NCBI GenBank assembly: GCA_002490775.1
Contig: DKUR01000061.1
Coordinates: 1 to 53,697, forward strand
Direction: 5' to 3'
DNA length: 53,697 nucleotides
Origin: Lachnospiraceae bacterium UBA7199
GTDB lineage: Bacteria > Bacillota > Clostridia > Lachnospirales > Lachnospiraceae
Shown: positions 25,919-35,015 of the stretch, one piece after another
How positions within the stretch are numbered: the stretch's first letter is position 1
How the letters are laid out: every line of letters begins with the position of its first letter
The notes under the pieces: model-generated
Database searches by the model: none
What the model was told of the DNA's origin: nothing
What the model saw: the letters and a program-made list of their open reading frames with translations, nothing else
Program-made: the position numbers and the translations under genes

Positions 25919-26641
25919 ATGTATGGTTACTATTTTGATCCTACCTATATTTTAGTATTGATTGGAGCTCTTCTGTGCATTTGGGCAAGTTCACGAGTGA
26001 ACAGTACCTACCGCAAATATGCCAAAGTGCGCAGTTACAGCGGTCTGACAGGAGCGGAAGCAGCAAGAAGGATTCTTCAGATGTCAGGTATCTATGACGT
26101 ACAGGTTCAGCATGTTTCCGGTGAATTGACGGATCACTATGATCCAACCAGAAAGGTACTTAATCTGTCAGATTCTGTATATGGCTCTTCTTCTGTGGCT
26201 GCTATTGGAGTTGCAGCACATGAATGCGGACATGCCCTGCAGCATAGGGATGGTTATCTTCCTTTAAAAATCAGATCTGCGCTGGTGCCTGCAGCAAACA
26301 TTGGCTCTCGGTTAGGGCTGCCCATAGTGATTCTTGGACTGATTCTCGGATTTGGATTTGAACTGCCGGGAGGAGCTTATTTTTCACTGGCACAAATTGG
26401 TGTGTGGATATTTGCCCTTGCAGTGCTATTCCAGATCGTGACGCTGCCGGTGGAATTTAATGCATCGGGAAGGGCGCTTAATATGCTTGGAAGCTATGGA
26501 CTTATGAACCAGGGGGAAGTAAAGGATTGTAAGCGTGTATTGAGCGCAGCAGCTCTTACCTATGTGGCAGCGGCGGCTTCTTCGATCCTGCAGCTTTTAA
26601 GGCTTGTTCTTCTTACCGGAAACAGAAGAAGAAGTGATTAG
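25919..26641 (+). CDS. Neutral zinc metallopeptidase, YugP family
   Basis: A 240-residue membrane peptidase. It has an N-terminal helix (YILVLIGALLCIWASSRV), the zinc motif HECGHALQH near residue 100 (HExxH), and later hydrophobic helices (LPIVILGLILGFGF, IFALAVLFQIVTLPVEFNA). The family is widespread in Firmicutes with unknown substrates. AAAGGAG lies before the start. It sits between fmt and rsmB as in many Clostridia. Confidence 0.88.
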   Translation: MYGYYFDPTYILVLIGALLCIWASSRVNSTYRKYAKVRSYSGLTGAEAARRILQMSGIYDVQVQHVSGELTDHYDPTRKVLNLSDSVYGSSSVAAIGVAAHECGHALQHRDGYLPLKIRSALVPAANIGSRLGLPIVILGLILGFGFELPGGAYFSLAQIGVWIFALAVLFQIVTLPVEFNASGRALNMLGSYGLMNQGEVKDCKRVLSAAALTYVAAAASSILQLLRLVLLTGNRRRSD

Positions 26642-26656
26642 CAAAGGAATGTAAGC

Positions 26657-28057
26657 GTGGAAAATAAGAGAGAACTGATACTGGATATGCTGATAGAAAT
26701 ACTGGAAAAGGAAAACTACAGTCATCTGGTGATCAGAGATGTTTTAGATAAATATAATTATATGGAAAGCAGAGATAAAGCCTTCATTAAAAGAGTGACA
26801 GAAGGAACGCTGGAAAGGCTGATTCAGATGGATTATATTCTGGATCAATTTTCTAAAACGCCTGTAGCGAAGATGAAGCCTTTGATTAGAAATCTGCTTC
26901 GAATGAGCACATACCAGATGCTTTATATGGACAGCATTCCCGACAGCGCAGTTTGCAATGAGGCAGTGAAGCTGGCAGGAAAAAGAGGATTTAAAGGGCT
27001 GGCAGGATTTGTAAATGGCGTGCTCCGCAGCATTGCAAGAAACAAGACAAAAATTACTTATCCAGACAGAGAAAAAGAAAAGAGCAGGTTTTTGTCCGTA
27101 TGGTACTCCATGCCGGAATGGCTGGTAAAAATGTGGATGGATGCATATGGAGAAGAAACTACCTCCTGTATTTTGGAGGGACTTTTAAAGGAACATCCTG
27201 TGTCGGTACGGGTAAAGGAAAATTTAAGCAGTAAGCAGAGAGAAGAATGGATTGCCCAAATTAGAAGAACGGGTGTTATTGTAAATCCGCATCCTTATTT
27301 GCCTTATGCTTTTCAGCTTTCTAATATAGATGGCATTAAAAATCTGCCGGGATATGAAGAAGGGTATTTTATAGTGCAGGATGTGAGCAGTATGCTGGTC
27401 ACAGAAGTTTGCAAAATAGGGGAAGCAGAGCAGGAGGAAATGGATGCTGCAAAGACACAAATAACAGGTGATATTCCATTTCTTGGGCTGGATGTGTGTG
27501 CTGCACCGGGAGGAAAATCCATGCATCTTGCGGAAAAACTCACGGGAAAAGGAAAAGTAATTTCAAGGGATTTGACGGAGTATAAGGTGTCGCTGATCAG
27601 AGATAATATAGAGAGAATGGGATACCAAAATATAGATGCATCTGTGGGTGACGCATTGGTTTTTGATGAAGATCTGAAGGAAAAGGCAGATGTGGTACTG
27701 GCAGATTTGCCCTGTTCTGGATTGGGGATTATAGGTAAAAAAAGAGATATTAAATACAGGATATCAAAAGAAGGACTTGAGGAACTGAAGGAGCTTCAAA
27801 AGCAGATCCTTAATGTGATCTGGCAGTATGTAAAGCCGGGGGGCGTGTTGATTTACAGTACATGTACCATAAATTCAGGAGAAAACCAGCAGATGGTGGA
27901 GTGGTTTACACAAAATTACCCTTTTCGGCCGGAGAGTTTGTCTCCTTATCTGCCAGAAATGTTGAAAAAAGAAGGAGAAAATGGAATGCTGCAGCTTCTT
28001 CCCGGTGTACATGAAACGGATGGATTTTTTCTGGCAAAGCTGAGACGTTTAGGATAA
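26657..28057 (+). CDS. rsmB: 16S rRNA m5C967 methyltransferase RsmB
   Basis: A 466-residue SAM-dependent RNA methyltransferase. The N-terminal NusB-like domain covers about residues 1-140 (RDKAFIKRVTEGTL, SAVCNEAVKLA). The catalytic domain has CAAPGGKSMHLAEKL for SAM binding, DLPCSGLG and STCTINSGENQ with the two catalytic-type cysteines. Start is GTG with AAAGGAATG upstream. It follows the usual fmt-peptidase-rsmB-rlmN order. Confidence 0.93.
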   Translation: MENKRELILDMLIEILEKENYSHLVIRDVLDKYNYMESRDKAFIKRVTEGTLERLIQMDYILDQFSKTPVAKMKPLIRNLLRMSTYQMLYMDSIPDSAVCNEAVKLAGKRGFKGLAGFVNGVLRSIARNKTKITYPDREKEKSRFLSVWYSMPEWLVKMWMDAYGEETTSCILEGLLKEHPVSVRVKENLSSKQREEWIAQIRRTGVIVNPHPYLPYAFQLSNIDGIKNLPGYEEGYFIVQDVSSMLVTEVCKIGEAEQEEMDAAKTQITGDIPFLGLDVCAAPGGKSMHLAEKLTGKGKVISRDLTEYKVSLIRDNIERMGYQNIDASVGDALVFDEDLKEKADVVLADLPCSGLGIIGKKRDIKYRISKEGLEELKELQKQILNVIWQYVKPGGVLIYSTCTINSGENQQMVEWFTQNYPFRPESLSPYLPEMLKKEGENGMLQLLPGVHETDGFFLAKLRRLG

Positions 28058-28072
28058 AGGAATAAGGGTTCA

Positions 28073-29104
28073 ATGCAGGATATAAAATCATTTACTTTAG
28101 AAGAACTAAAATTAGAAATGGAAGCGCTGGGGGAAAAATCCTTTCGGGCAAAACAGCTTTATCAGTGGATGCATCAAAAACTTGCGCGCAGCTTTGATGA
28201 AATGACCAATCTTCCTCTTTCTCTCAGAGAAAAGTGTGTCCAGTCATATGAGTATACTTCCATAAGGGAAGTAAAAATGCAGGAATCTGCCATAGACGGT
28301 ACCAGAAAATATTTGTTTGAGTTAAAAGATGGCTCTCTGGTAGAAAGCGTATGGATGAAATATAAGCATGGCAATAGTGTATGTATTTCATCGCAGGTGG
28401 GATGTCGTATGGGATGTGTTTTTTGTGCATCTACGATAGGCGGGCTGGAACGCTCCCTGACGCCATCAGAAATGCTGGATCAAATCTATAAAGTGACTCT
28501 TTTGACAGGCGAGAGGGTTTCCAATGTGGTGGTAATGGGTACCGGAGAACCTTTGGATAATTATGATAATCTGCTGCGTTTTATCCAGCTTTTGACGGAT
28601 GAAAACGGATTACATATCAGCCAGAGGAATATTACCGTTTCTACCTGCGGCCTGGTGCCTCAAATGTTTCAATTGGCCGATGAGAAGCTTCAAATCACAC
28701 TGGCATTGTCACTTCATGCTTCATCTGATGAAAAAAGAAAAGAATTGATGCCTATAGCCAATAAATATTCTATTGCAGAGTTGATAGAAGCATGCAGATA
28801 TTATTTTGAGAAAACAGGAAGACGGATCACCTTTGAATATTCTTTAGTAGGCGGTGTCAACGATAAACCGGAAGATGCCGAAAGGCTGGCTGCATTAATG
28901 AAAGGCTTAAACTGTCATGTAAATTTGATTCCGGTAAACCCAATAAAAGAGAGGGATTTTGTGCAGTCGAAAGGCGCAGAAATAGCTTCATTTAAAAATA
29001 AACTTGAAAAAAATGGAATAAATGTTACTATTAGAAGGGAAATGGGAAGAGATATTGACGGTGCATGTGGACAATTGCGAAGACGACAAAAGGCGCTGCA
29101 ATAG
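28073..29104 (+). CDS. rlmN: 23S rRNA/tRNA A2 methyltransferase RlmN
   Basis: A 343-residue radical SAM enzyme that methylates C2 of A2503 in 23S rRNA and A37 in some tRNAs. It has the cluster motif CRMGCVFC, GTGEPLDNYDN, STCGLVP, and a C-terminal Cys in DGACGQLRRRQ for the methyl-transfer mechanism. Full usual length. It lies 15 bp after rsmB and 10 bp before the phosphatase gene. Confidence 0.95.
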   Translation: MQDIKSFTLEELKLEMEALGEKSFRAKQLYQWMHQKLARSFDEMTNLPLSLREKCVQSYEYTSIREVKMQESAIDGTRKYLFELKDGSLVESVWMKYKHGNSVCISSQVGCRMGCVFCASTIGGLERSLTPSEMLDQIYKVTLLTGERVSNVVVMGTGEPLDNYDNLLRFIQLLTDENGLHISQRNITVSTCGLVPQMFQLADEKLQITLALSLHASSDEKRKELMPIANKYSIAELIEACRYYFEKTGRRITFEYSLVGGVNDKPEDAERLAALMKGLNCHVNLIPVNPIKERDFVQSKGAEIASFKNKLEKNGINVTIRREMGRDIDGACGQLRRRQKALQ

Positions 29105-29114
29105 GAGGTAAAAC

Positions 29115-29849
29115 GTGTTACAATCCTTTTCTGTGACGGATATAGGAAAAAAGAGAAAACTGAATCAGGATTTCGTGTATGTATCGGAGGAGCCTGTAGG
29201 AAATCTTCCTAATGTTTTTATCGTGGCTGATGGGATGGGAGGTCATAATGCGGGGGACTATGCTTCCAAATGCACAGTTGAGACAATTGTCCGGGAAATC
29301 AGGGGATGCTTTGAAAAGAATCCCGTGAGAATCTTAAGCAAGGCAATCCGGGTAGCTAATGATCAGATCAGGAGAAGAGCCAAGGAGGATGAAACTCTCT
29401 ATGGCATGGGAACCACTGTTGTGGCAGCAACCTGTCTGGGGCATTATTTACAGGTTGCAAATGTGGGTGACAGCAGACTATATATCATCAATAAAGAGAT
29501 CCGACAGATTACCCGGGATCATTCTCTGGTGGAAGAGATGGTGCGGATGGGAGGAATTGACCGGAAAGCGGCAAGAAATCATCCAGACAAAAATATTATT
29601 ACCAGAGCAATCGGCGGGCTGGATACGGTGGAAATTGACTTTTTCCATGAAGAGCTAAAGCCGGGAGACATTATATTAATGTGCTCGGATGGACTTACCA
29701 ATATGCTTGAGGATGAAGAGATCGGTGAAATTTTAAAAGAGCAGGTCTCAATTGAGGAGAGGGCGAAAAAACTGGTAGAGGCGGCCAATAATAATGGCGG
29801 AAAAGATAATATAGCAGTAATTTTGATTGATGTATTCGCCAAAGAATGA
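29115..29849 (+). CDS. PP2C-type Ser/Thr protein phosphatase (Stp/PrpC)
   Basis: A 244-residue metal-dependent phosphatase that reverses PrkC phosphorylation. Motifs in order: KRKLNQDFVYV, VADGMGGHNAG (metal-binding DGMGG), GMGTTVVAA, NVGDSRLY, MCSDGLTNM and GGKDNIAVI. Translation starts at GTG 29115 after AGGAGG. The kinase gene begins 19 bp downstream, the standard pair of the Firmicute cell-wall/growth signalling operon. Confidence 0.93.
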   Translation: MLQSFSVTDIGKKRKLNQDFVYVSEEPVGNLPNVFIVADGMGGHNAGDYASKCTVETIVREIRGCFEKNPVRILSKAIRVANDQIRRRAKEDETLYGMGTTVVAATCLGHYLQVANVGDSRLYIINKEIRQITRDHSLVEEMVRMGGIDRKAARNHPDKNIITRAIGGLDTVEIDFFHEELKPGDIILMCSDGLTNMLEDEEIGEILKEQVSIEERAKKLVEAANNNGGKDNIAVILIDVFAKE

Positions 29850-29868
29850 TGATGTTAAGAGGTAAATA

Positions 29869-32040
29869 ATGGTTAAAATAGGAATGATAATCGGTGATAG
29901 ATATGAAATATTGGAAAAAATCGGCACAGGCGGAATGTCTGATGTTTACAAGGCAAAGGATCATAAGCTGAATCGTCCGGTAGCGGTAAAAGTTTTAAAG
30001 CAGGAATTTAGTGAAAATGCCAATTTTGTTTCCAAATTCAGGATCGAAGCCCAGGCAGCAGCCGGTCTTATGCATCCCAATATTGTCAATGTGTATGATG
30101 TTGGGGAGGAAAACGGAATCTATTTTATTGTTATGGAACTGGTAGAGGGTATCACCCTGAAAAAATACATTGAAAAAAAGGCCAGACTTTCCGTGAAAGA
30201 GGCTGTCAGTATTGCAATTCAGGTGAGTATGGGAATTGAGGCAGCTCATAACAATCATATTATTCATAGAGACATTAAACCGCAGAATATAATCATTTCT
30301 AAAGAAGGCAAGGTAAAGGTAACGGATTTTGGCATTGCAAAAGCCGCAACCAGCAATACCATTACGTCAAATGTGATGGGTTCTGTTCACTATACCTCTC
30401 CGGAGCAGGCAAGAGGAGGGTATTCTGACGAAAAAAGTGATATTTATTCCCTTGGTGTTACCATGTTTGAGATGCTTACCGGACGTGTTCCCTTTAATGG
30501 AGAAACAACGGTAGCCATTGCAATTAAACATATTCAGGAAGAAATGCCTTCTCCCCGGGAATTTGTTTCTGAGATTCCCATTAGTGTAGAGCAGATTGTA
30601 TTTAAATGCTGCCAGAAGAGCCCAGATCGAAGATATCAGTCTATGGGAGAACTTGTGGCGGATTTAAAACGTTCCTTAATGACGCCGGATGAAGATTTTG
30701 TCAGGGTAGTTAATTCTGATGAGGAAGGATCTACCAAGATGATCAGCGACAGGGATATGGCGCGCATTAAAAAACAGTCGAAGCATCGAGACAGTATGGA
30801 AGAAGCGATACATCTTCGAACAGAAGCAGATGTGAAAAGAAGCGCGAAAAAAAGATATGTAGTGGAAGAAGAAGACGAGGAAGAAGAGGAGCTTGAGGAA
30901 GAATATTACGAGGACGAGGAAGAAGAGGACGAGGATGATTATAATCCGAAAGCAGAGCGCCTTACAACTGCGCTTGCAGTGATTGCTGCCATTTTAATAG
31001 GATGCATTGTGCTTTTCTTGGTAGGCAGTGCGGTAGGCTTATTTGAACTTGATCTTTTTGGAAAGGGAGATGACCAAAATCAGGAACAGACGCAGGAAGT
31101 AAAAGAACAGGTTGAAATGATTGAAGTAACTGGAAAAAATATAGATGATGTGAAGGTTGCCCTTTTAAATTTAGGTTTGACGCCGGAAATTGAATATCAG
31201 GAAAGTACCCAGTACGAACAGGGTATCGTTATGTCAGCCAGTGTGGAAGCCGGAACTAAAGTAGATGAAGGCAGCAATGTTGTCCTTACAGTCAGCGCCG
31301 GATCAGAAGGGGTGGAAGTGCCTGATGTAAAGGGAATGTCGGAAGCAGAGGGCGTGGCCGCCTTAAGCCAGAAAGGATTTATCGTAAATAAGACAGAAGG
31401 TCATGACGAATATATCAAGGAAGGGAATATTATTACCCAGTCACCGGAGGCAGGTTCGAAAGCACCCAGTGGAACCACTATAACGATACGGATCAGTTTA
31501 GGACCGGAAAATGCCAAGGTCAGAGTACCTGATTTAATGGGAAAAGGGGAAGAAGAGGCGATGGCATTACTGGTAGAGTCAGGGCTGCAGCTTGGTGTAG
31601 TATCTACAGTAAACAATGAAAATGTGGAACTGACAGGTTTGGTTTGTTATCAAAGCTATTCCGTAGGTTCTTATGTGGATGCAGGAACAATGGTGGATAT
31701 CAGTATCAGTTTAGGGCCAGAACAGGCAACTTATAAATTTACAGATAGTATTTCAGCGCCTACACCAGAGGAAGATCCCCGTTATAGGGGCGGCACGCTG
31801 GTGACAGTCACACTGATGGCGGATGACGGAACACAGCTTTTAAGCACTCAGACAGCGGCGTTTCCTATCCAACAGCAGAATATTACCGGAATTAAATGCA
31901 ATACTGGTTATATACTTTATCAATATGTAAATAATATAGAAGCTACAAGTGTGACCAATGAAGATGGTACAGTGACTGATATACCGGCATCATCTGAAAA
32001 CAAAGAAATCAGAAGGCCCGTACAGTTTGCAGCAGAATAG
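29869..32040 (+). CDS. prkC: PASTA-domain Ser/Thr kinase PrkC/StkP
   Basis: A 723-residue membrane kinase that senses muropeptides or lipid II. The kinase domain is residues 1-275: GTGGMSDVYKAKD (Gly loop), VAVKVL (Lys), HRDIKPQNIIIS (catalytic) and VTDFGIAK (DFG). A juxtamembrane stretch holds a dense run of Glu/Asp (about 335-362). One membrane helix follows (about 370-392), then three PASTA repeats (about 425-625) and a C-terminal extension rich in Thr and Ser. Regulation by the adjacent PP2C gene is the family rule. The acidic run is longer than usual. Confidence 0.95.
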   Translation: MVKIGMIIGDRYEILEKIGTGGMSDVYKAKDHKLNRPVAVKVLKQEFSENANFVSKFRIEAQAAAGLMHPNIVNVYDVGEENGIYFIVMELVEGITLKKYIEKKARLSVKEAVSIAIQVSMGIEAAHNNHIIHRDIKPQNIIISKEGKVKVTDFGIAKAATSNTITSNVMGSVHYTSPEQARGGYSDEKSDIYSLGVTMFEMLTGRVPFNGETTVAIAIKHIQEEMPSPREFVSEIPISVEQIVFKCCQKSPDRRYQSMGELVADLKRSLMTPDEDFVRVVNSDEEGSTKMISDRDMARIKKQSKHRDSMEEAIHLRTEADVKRSAKKRYVVEEEDEEEEELEEEYYEDEEEEDEDDYNPKAERLTTALAVIAAILIGCIVLFLVGSAVGLFELDLFGKGDDQNQEQTQEVKEQVEMIEVTGKNIDDVKVALLNLGLTPEIEYQESTQYEQGIVMSASVEAGTKVDEGSNVVLTVSAGSEGVEVPDVKGMSEAEGVAALSQKGFIVNKTEGHDEYIKEGNIITQSPEAGSKAPSGTTITIRISLGPENAKVRVPDLMGKGEEEAMALLVESGLQLGVVSTVNNENVELTGLVCYQSYSVGSYVDAGTMVDISISLGPEQATYKFTDSISAPTPEEDPRYRGGTLVTVTLMADDGTQLLSTQTAAFPIQQQNITGIKCNTGYILYQYVNNIEATSVTNEDGTVTDIPASSENKEIRRPVQFAAE

Positions 32041-32060
32041 AAGTTAACAAGAGGATGAGG

Positions 32061-32936
32061 ATGCAGGGGAAGATCATAAAAGGAATTGCAGGCTTTTATT
32101 ATGTGCATACCACGAAAGGGGTAGTGGAGTGCAAGGCTAAGGGGATCTTTAGAAAAGACAAGATCAAACCCCTTGTCGGTGATAATGTTGAAATTGAATT
32201 TGTGGATGAAGAACAGCTTCTTGGAAATATCATTAAGATATTTCCAAGAAGTAATGCGTTAGTAAGGCCTGCTTCAGCCAATATTGATCAGGCGCTTGTG
32301 ATTTTTGCAATTGTAAAGCCAAATCCAAATTATAATCTGTTAGACCGTTTTTTGATTCGAATGGAGCAGCAGGGCCTTCCTGTGGTAATCTGCTTTAACA
32401 AAAAAGATATTGCTTCCGATATGGAACTACAGGAACTTAGTAGCAGCTATGACAGATGTGGCTATCAGGTACTTTTTGTAAGTGGAGAAAAAAAGCAGGG
32501 AATTGACCAGATAGAAAAGCATTTGCATGGAAAAACAACAGTGGTGGCAGGGCCCAGCGGTGTGGGGAAGTCAACCATCATCAATGCCCTTTATCCAGAA
32601 GCCAATATGGAAACTGGAGAAATCAGCCGCAAGATAGAACGGGGCAGGCATACTACCAGACATGCCCAGTTGTTTGCTTTGTCAGAGGATACATTTATTA
32701 TGGATACACCAGGATTCACTTCCTTAAGCCTTGACGATATGGAAAAAGAAGACTTAAGGGACTGCTATCCGGAATTTGCTGAATTTGAGGAAAACTGCCG
32801 GTTTGGCGGATGCGCCCACATAAGTGAGCCGGTGTGCGGCGTAAAGGACGCTCTTGCAGCAGGGAAGATCAGCAGGGTGCGGTATGAAAATTATGCAGCC
32901 TTGTATGAGGAATTGAAAAATAAGAAAAAGTATTAA
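32061..32936 (+). CDS. rsgA: Ribosome small subunit biogenesis GTPase RsgA
   Basis: A 291-residue circularly permuted GTPase that checks 30S maturation. An OB fold comes first (IKGIAGFYYVHT), then the permuted G motifs: CFNKKD (G4), GPSGVGKSTIINAL (G1), and DTPGFTSL (G3). The C-terminal zinc motif has CRFGGCAHISEPVCGV. The start at 32061 is preferred because GAGG is 6 bp upstream; ATG 32055 overlaps it. It is the last intact host gene in the cluster. Confidence 0.93.
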   Translation: MQGKIIKGIAGFYYVHTTKGVVECKAKGIFRKDKIKPLVGDNVEIEFVDEEQLLGNIIKIFPRSNALVRPASANIDQALVIFAIVKPNPNYNLLDRFLIRMEQQGLPVVICFNKKDIASDMELQELSSSYDRCGYQVLFVSGEKKQGIDQIEKHLHGKTTVVAGPSGVGKSTIINALYPEANMETGEISRKIERGRHTTRHAQLFALSEDTFIMDTPGFTSLSLDDMEKEDLRDCYPEFAEFEENCRFGGCAHISEPVCGVKDALAAGKISRVRYENYAALYEELKNKKKY

Positions 32937-32981
32937 CTGTGTTGAGATATTTATTAAAGTAAACAAAGGAGATGTATAAAT

Positions 32982-33032
32982 ATGAAACTAGGCATCGTTG
33001 TTTTACTGACGATTTCATGTAATTCTATATAA
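32982..33032 (+). pseudogene. Truncated 5' end of a host gene after rsgA
   Basis: AAAGGAG and ATG at 32982 are well placed for translation in the rsgA operon, but the frame (MKLGIVVLLTISCNSI) stops after 16 codons, at the start of the repeat-bearing region. I read it as the beginning of the next host gene, cut by insertion of the element. The fragment is too short to name; in related clusters a ribulose-phosphate epimerase often follows rsgA, and the residues do not match that start. Confidence 0.45.
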
Positions 33033-33170
33033 CTCCATGAATTGCTATAAAGTAGCATGAATAAAGGGTTTGCAGGAAACTCAAAGTGTATGAAATGCCA
33101 TATAATTCTATATAGTTCAATAGATAAATGGTGCGGTAATGGTGCGGTAAAAGAGTTTGGCACAAAATAG
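33020..33170. repeat. Repeat-rich boundary region, candidate attachment or recombinase-binding site
   Basis: TAATTCTATATA occurs at 33020-33031 and 33103-33114 within a longer imperfect repeat (CATnTAATTCTATATA, then TC and AT). TGGTGCGGTAA is repeated exactly in tandem (33129-33139, 33140-33150). A 37-codon ORF (33057-33170, ending AVKEFGTK) spans the region and may be the tail of a lost gene. No matching copy is found near the right edge. The remaining bases to 33,396 show only a hairpin (CCTCA/TGAGG near 33,300). Confidence 0.45.
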
Positions 33171-33396
33171 AATATTTGGACATCTGAATAAGTCCATTAT
33201 CAGTTATAGAAATATGATTGATGGTGGGCTTATTTTAGTGCCTAAATATATTTAGTGAGGAAATGGACATGAGATTGTCGAAAACGGCTGTATGAGCCTC
33301 ACAGAGCATTATGAGGGCAATCCATAAAGCGTATATACATTACTAATTGAAAAGCACATTTCATTGAAAAAATGGCAGAAAGGAGAATCAAAACTA

Positions 33397-33840
33397 ATGG
33401 CAAGAGTAAAAGGGACAAAAGCATTATCGGCTTACAAGATGGCAAAACGCATATCGGACAGAAAAGATAATGTTTATGATAAGAGAATTATTGAAAACAT
33501 TCTGAATATGTATATGGATGAATGCCGAAAAGCATTACTATCTGGTGAAAGGGTGCAGATTACAAAAGTAGGAACAATCATACCAGAAGTAAAAGTCCAT
33601 GAAGGAAACTTTAATCTTCCTATATGCAATAAAGACGGCGGTAATCCACCATATACTAAGTTAAGGATAAGACGCAATAATCTTTTGGGTGATATAATGA
33701 ACAGACTTTTAATAAAAAACATTGAAAATGGCATCTATGGATTGGACAAATTACCATTCAGCAGACAGCAAATGGATATTCTAAAGAAGAGTGGATATAT
33801 ACCAGAAAATGCAGAAATTAAAAATGGAGATGATGAATAA
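33397..33840 (+). CDS. HU/IHF-like DNA-binding protein, phage type
   Basis: A 147-residue protein whose central part matches the HU fold: two N-terminal helices (DKRIIENILNMYMDECRKAL), the strand segment LSGERVQITKVGTIIPEVKV and a basic arm (TKLRIRRNNLLGD). HU proteins bend DNA; phage-type members with long C-terminal tails are found near structural and packaging genes. The start at 33397 follows AAAGGAGA; the frame is open from 33364. It overlaps the next gene by one base. Confidence 0.6.
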   Translation: MARVKGTKALSAYKMAKRISDRKDNVYDKRIIENILNMYMDECRKALLSGERVQITKVGTIIPEVKVHEGNFNLPICNKDGGNPPYTKLRIRRNNLLGDIMNRLLIKNIENGIYGLDKLPFSRQQMDILKKSGYIPENAEIKNGDDE

Positions 33841-34280
33841 TGGCAAAACATATTAGCAACATGAATCAGCTACAAGCGGCACTTATGCCGACTATGGTAA
33901 AAATGGTAGATGTATTAGCAGAAAGAGTGTATGAAACTTTAAATTATTTTCTACAAGAGTACTATAACAGTTATGATCCGAAATCCTACAGACGGCAATA
34001 TGACTTCCTACGTTCAGCGGTAAAAGTTGAACCTAAAATAAAGGGAAGTAAGGTTACGGCATCTGTTTATATTGATACAGAATCCATGGACAACTATTAC
34101 AATGCTACTGGCTTTCAGGTTGCACAGTGGGCTAATCAGGGATTACATGGTGGATTAGATACGAACAGTAAAACTCCTCACGTTTGGGATGATACTATGG
34201 ATAATACTGTAAATAATGGAGAACTTCTGAAACTGGCTGTTGAATATTTGCGGAGCAAAGGATTTTCTGTAAGAGCATAG
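33840..34280 (+). CDS. Phage structural-like protein (HK97 gp10/head-tail type, tentative)
   Basis: A 146-residue protein starting on the last base of the HU-like stop codon. The N-terminal region is a long helix (LQAALMPTMVKMVDVLAERV), then aromatic residues (NYFLQEYYNSYDP), beta strands around VKVEPKIKGSKVTASVYIDT and a conserved-looking AQWANQGLHGG. This resembles phage head-tail connection or minor tail proteins by general layout, not by a decisive motif. Its position beside an HU-like protein supports a phage origin. Confidence 0.4.
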   Translation: MAKHISNMNQLQAALMPTMVKMVDVLAERVYETLNYFLQEYYNSYDPKSYRRQYDFLRSAVKVEPKIKGSKVTASVYIDTESMDNYYNATGFQVAQWANQGLHGGLDTNSKTPHVWDDTMDNTVNNGELLKLAVEYLRSKGFSVRA

Positions 34281-34291
34281 CGGAGGGTTGT

Positions 34292-34699
34292 ATGAAAATA
34301 TATGTGGACAATGCACCAGAGAATTGTAATAACTGTATTTTTAGACAGAACATGAACCAACATTGGGATTTGAATGATTATTGCTTTCTGAATAAGAAAA
34401 GTACAAGCAGGATTATTATGGATAGGGATTGTCCATTAGAAAAAATTGGAGGGAAAAGATACATAGTGAAATTAAATGAACGAGTAGCAATTATTACAGA
34501 AGAAAATATAAGCAGATTATCACATTTATATGGGGAAATAGATATTGACGATCTATCCAGAATTGTAAATAACCATTTGAAGGTTGCTATTGATGAGATT
34601 GAGGAAGATTCCAGACGGCAGAAAAACACAATGGCAATAGCAAAACTTGATGGTGAATGTCCATATAGAAAGGAAACTGATTTTGACGGAGAATACTAA
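34292..34699 (+). CDS. Cysteine-containing phage-type protein of unknown function
   Basis: A 135-residue protein with an N-terminal metal-binding-like region: MKIYVDNAPENCNNCIF (CxxC), a later Cys in DYCFLN and RDCPLEK. This CxxC...C...CPL order is typical of small Firmicute phage proteins of unknown role. The middle is charged and helical (DIDDLSRIVNNHLKVAID). GGAGGG precedes the ATG. It overlaps the next gene by 17 bp. Confidence 0.55.
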   Translation: MKIYVDNAPENCNNCIFRQNMNQHWDLNDYCFLNKKSTSRIIMDRDCPLEKIGGKRYIVKLNERVAIITEENISRLSHLYGEIDIDDLSRIVNNHLKVAIDEIEEDSRRQKNTMAIAKLDGECPYRKETDFDGEY

Positions 34700-34877
34700 A
34701 AGACATAGAGTACCACATTGCGCTGAATGTGAGAGATGTCAATGTACAGATTTTATCTACAAAGATTACTATTGTTGTGAAGAAAATGATACGATGCAGA
34801 TATTTGGCAGACTTGGTGTAGATTATCCACCGAAAACAAGTCCTAAGTGGTGTCCGTTGAGAAATAATGAAAAATAA
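34683..34877 (+). CDS. Small cysteine-rich phage-type protein
   Basis: A 64-residue protein if started at TTG 34683, which has AAAGGA about 9 bp upstream; the frame is open further left to 34647. It has Cys-rich clusters CAECERCQC, YYCCEEN and the end KWCPLRNN, suggesting zinc binding. It shares the CPL-type ending with the preceding protein, so both may derive from one family. No function can be given. Confidence 0.5.
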   Translation: MTENTKRHRVPHCAECERCQCTDFIYKDYYCCEENDTMQIFGRLGVDYPPKTSPKWCPLRNNEK

Positions 34878-34910
34878 GTAGTATAGAACTGCTGTTGTAT
34901 GGTCGAAAAA

Positions 34911-34983
34911 TTGACTGTGAAATCTGACTCCCTAAATTTGGGGAGTGAAAAATATATAAAAACATTTCCCCAAATCTGGGGAG
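34911..34983 (+). promoter_or_regulatory. Candidate promoter with two CCCC/GGGG palindromes
   Basis: TTGACT (34911-34916), 16 bp and TAAATT (34933-34938) form a weak promoter. A palindrome with ACTCCC/GGGAGT arms (34927-34946) covers the -10 box. A second, TTCCCCAAATCTGGGGAG (34966-34983), follows 38 bp centre to centre. A third copy occurs at 37751-37766. They look like operator sites for a repressor. Confidence 0.55.
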
Positions 34984-35015
34984 AACTAAATAGATTAAAG
35001 GAGAACTAAACATTT

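Noticed and set aside
29359..29658. Alternative-frame ORF inside the PP2C gene
   Set aside because: It is tryptophan- and arginine-rich frame noise overlapping clear phosphatase motifs.
33057..33170. 37-codon ORF at the element boundary as a real gene
   Set aside because: It has no ribosome site and spans the repeats; it is kept only as a possible gene remnant.
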